A stretch of 64,000 nucleotides of DNA, taken from Streptomyces sp. NRRL B-3428. Its GTDB lineage: Bacteria > Actinomycetota > Actinomycetes > Streptomycetales > Streptomycetaceae. The position numbers were made by a program, and so were the translations under genes. The notes beneath the pieces are model-generated. The model made no database searches and was not told the origin of the DNA. It saw nothing but the letters and a program-made list of their open reading frames with translations. Of the stretch, positions 63,475 through 64,000 are shown piece after piece. The DNA lies in NCBI GenBank assembly GCA_000721375.1, contig JOGW01000004.1, positions 1-64,000 on the forward strand. The letters run 5' to 3'. The first letter of the stretch is position 1; each line of letters starts with the position of its first letter.

Positions 63475-64000
63475 TCAGCGGGACTTGCCGCGCCCCAGGA
63501 TCTTGCCCGTCCGCTCGGTGACACCCCACGCGGTGACCCGCCACAGGGCCTCGACGAGGATGTCGCGGCTCATCTTCGAATCGCCCAGCTCGCGCTCGAC
63601 GAAGGTGATCGGCACCTCGACGACGTGGAAGCCGGACCTGACCGCGCGGCGGGCGAGGTCGACCTGGAAGCAGTAGCCCTGCGAGGCGACGTCGTCGAGG
63701 CCGAGGCCTTCGAGGGTCTCCTTGCGGAAGGCGCGGAAGCCGCCGGTGACATCGCGGATCGGCACGTCGAGCATCACGCGCGAGTACAGCGAGCCGCCTC
63801 GGGAGATGAACTCGCGGGACTTGGGCCAGTTGACCACGCGGCCGCCGGGCACCCAGCGCGAGCCGAGCACGAGGTCGGCGCCCTTGAGCGCGGTGAGCAG
63901 CCGGGGCAGCTCCTCCGGCTTGTGGGAGCCGTCGGCGTCCATCTCCACGAGGACGCCGTAGCCGTTGTCGATGCCCCAGCGGAAGCCCGCCAGGTAGGCG
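63475..64000 (-). CDS. Polyprenol monophosphomannose synthase (partial, 5' end outside)
   Basis: About 175 C-terminal residues of a GT2 glycosyltransferase of the DPM1/Ppm1 group are inside the window. The metal-binding motif MDADGSHKPEELPRLL, GSRWVPGGRVVNWPKSREFI and DVTGGFRAFRKETL are typical. The enzyme makes polyprenyl-phosphate mannose, the donor for protein O-mannosylation and envelope mannans. The start lies beyond 64000. It may relate to the mannosyltransferase-like genes near 52 kb. Confidence 0.9.
   Translation of the reverse strand, partial: AYLAGFRWGIDNGYGVLVEMDADGSHKPEELPRLLTALKGADLVLGSRWVPGGRVVNWPKSREFISRGGSLYSRVMLDVPIRDVTGGFRAFRKETLEGLGLDDVASQGYCFQVDLARRAVRSGFHVVEVPITFVERELGDSKMSRDILVEALWRVTAWGVTERTGKILGRGKSR

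Overview
The window looks like a stretch of a Streptomyces (or close relative) chromosome. Third codon positions are almost all G/C. It carries actinobacterial markers: RbpA, a conservon (CvnA-D), an ECF41 sigma factor, a mycothiol-type formaldehyde dehydrogenase, and a 16S leader of the Streptomyces type at the left edge. No tRNA, CRISPR array, insertion sequence or prophage was recognised. The gene order from about 55.6 kb to the end (small membrane protein, FtsK-like ATPase, MocR regulator, YczE protein, GDPD, MFS, rbpA, fxsA, mannosyltransferase) matches what I remember of the rbpA neighbourhood in S. coelicolor, but this was not checked.

Left part (1-20 kb). The start of an rRNA operon leaves the window leftwards. 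Diverging from it are the general PTS genes crr and ptsI. Then come a hypothetical gene, an acetoacetyl-CoA synthetase, a GH31 glycosidase, a GNAT with an octapeptide-repeat tail, a Nudix hydrolase, a secreted VanX-like dipeptidase, an HxlR regulator divergent from an MFS exporter, a LUD protein, and an ECF41 sigma factor with its own predicted promoter. Two decayed genes follow: a frameshifted GNAT and an EAL/CBS/GGDEF-like remnant. They flank a DUF35-thiolase pair that sits behind a TetR-type palindrome. glpF-glpK closes this part.

Middle part (19.5-44.5 kb). A conservon (cvnA, B, C) is separated from its GTPase cvnD by a full-length hydantoinase/5-oxoprolinase gene. Next is a betaine-catabolism locus: a Rieske ferredoxin, an IclR regulator, and an operon of mycothiol-dependent formaldehyde dehydrogenase, MBL hydrolase, dimethylglycine dehydrogenase, sarcosine oxidase and Rieske oxygenase. 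Together these could strip three methyl groups from glycine betaine and dispose of the formaldehyde. Convergent to it is a three-gene operon encoding a kleisin-like, a KITE-like and a 1537-aa SMC-like protein. It resembles MksBEF/Wadjet condensins but has no JetD nuclease and has an unusual Walker B. This is the best candidate for an undescribed system.

Right part (43.8-64 kb). A GntR regulator diverges from a coupled operon of MFS transporter, DUF1445 hydro-lyase and PxpABC 5-oxoprolinase. Then come a DUF664/DinB protein, two GT4 glycosyltransferases coupled to an SGNH hydrolase, a HEAT-repeat protein, an ankyrin-repeat protein and the rbpA neighbourhood. rbpA has an exact SigR promoter plus a vegetative one. 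A five-unit 16-bp repeat array lies between rbpA and fxsA.
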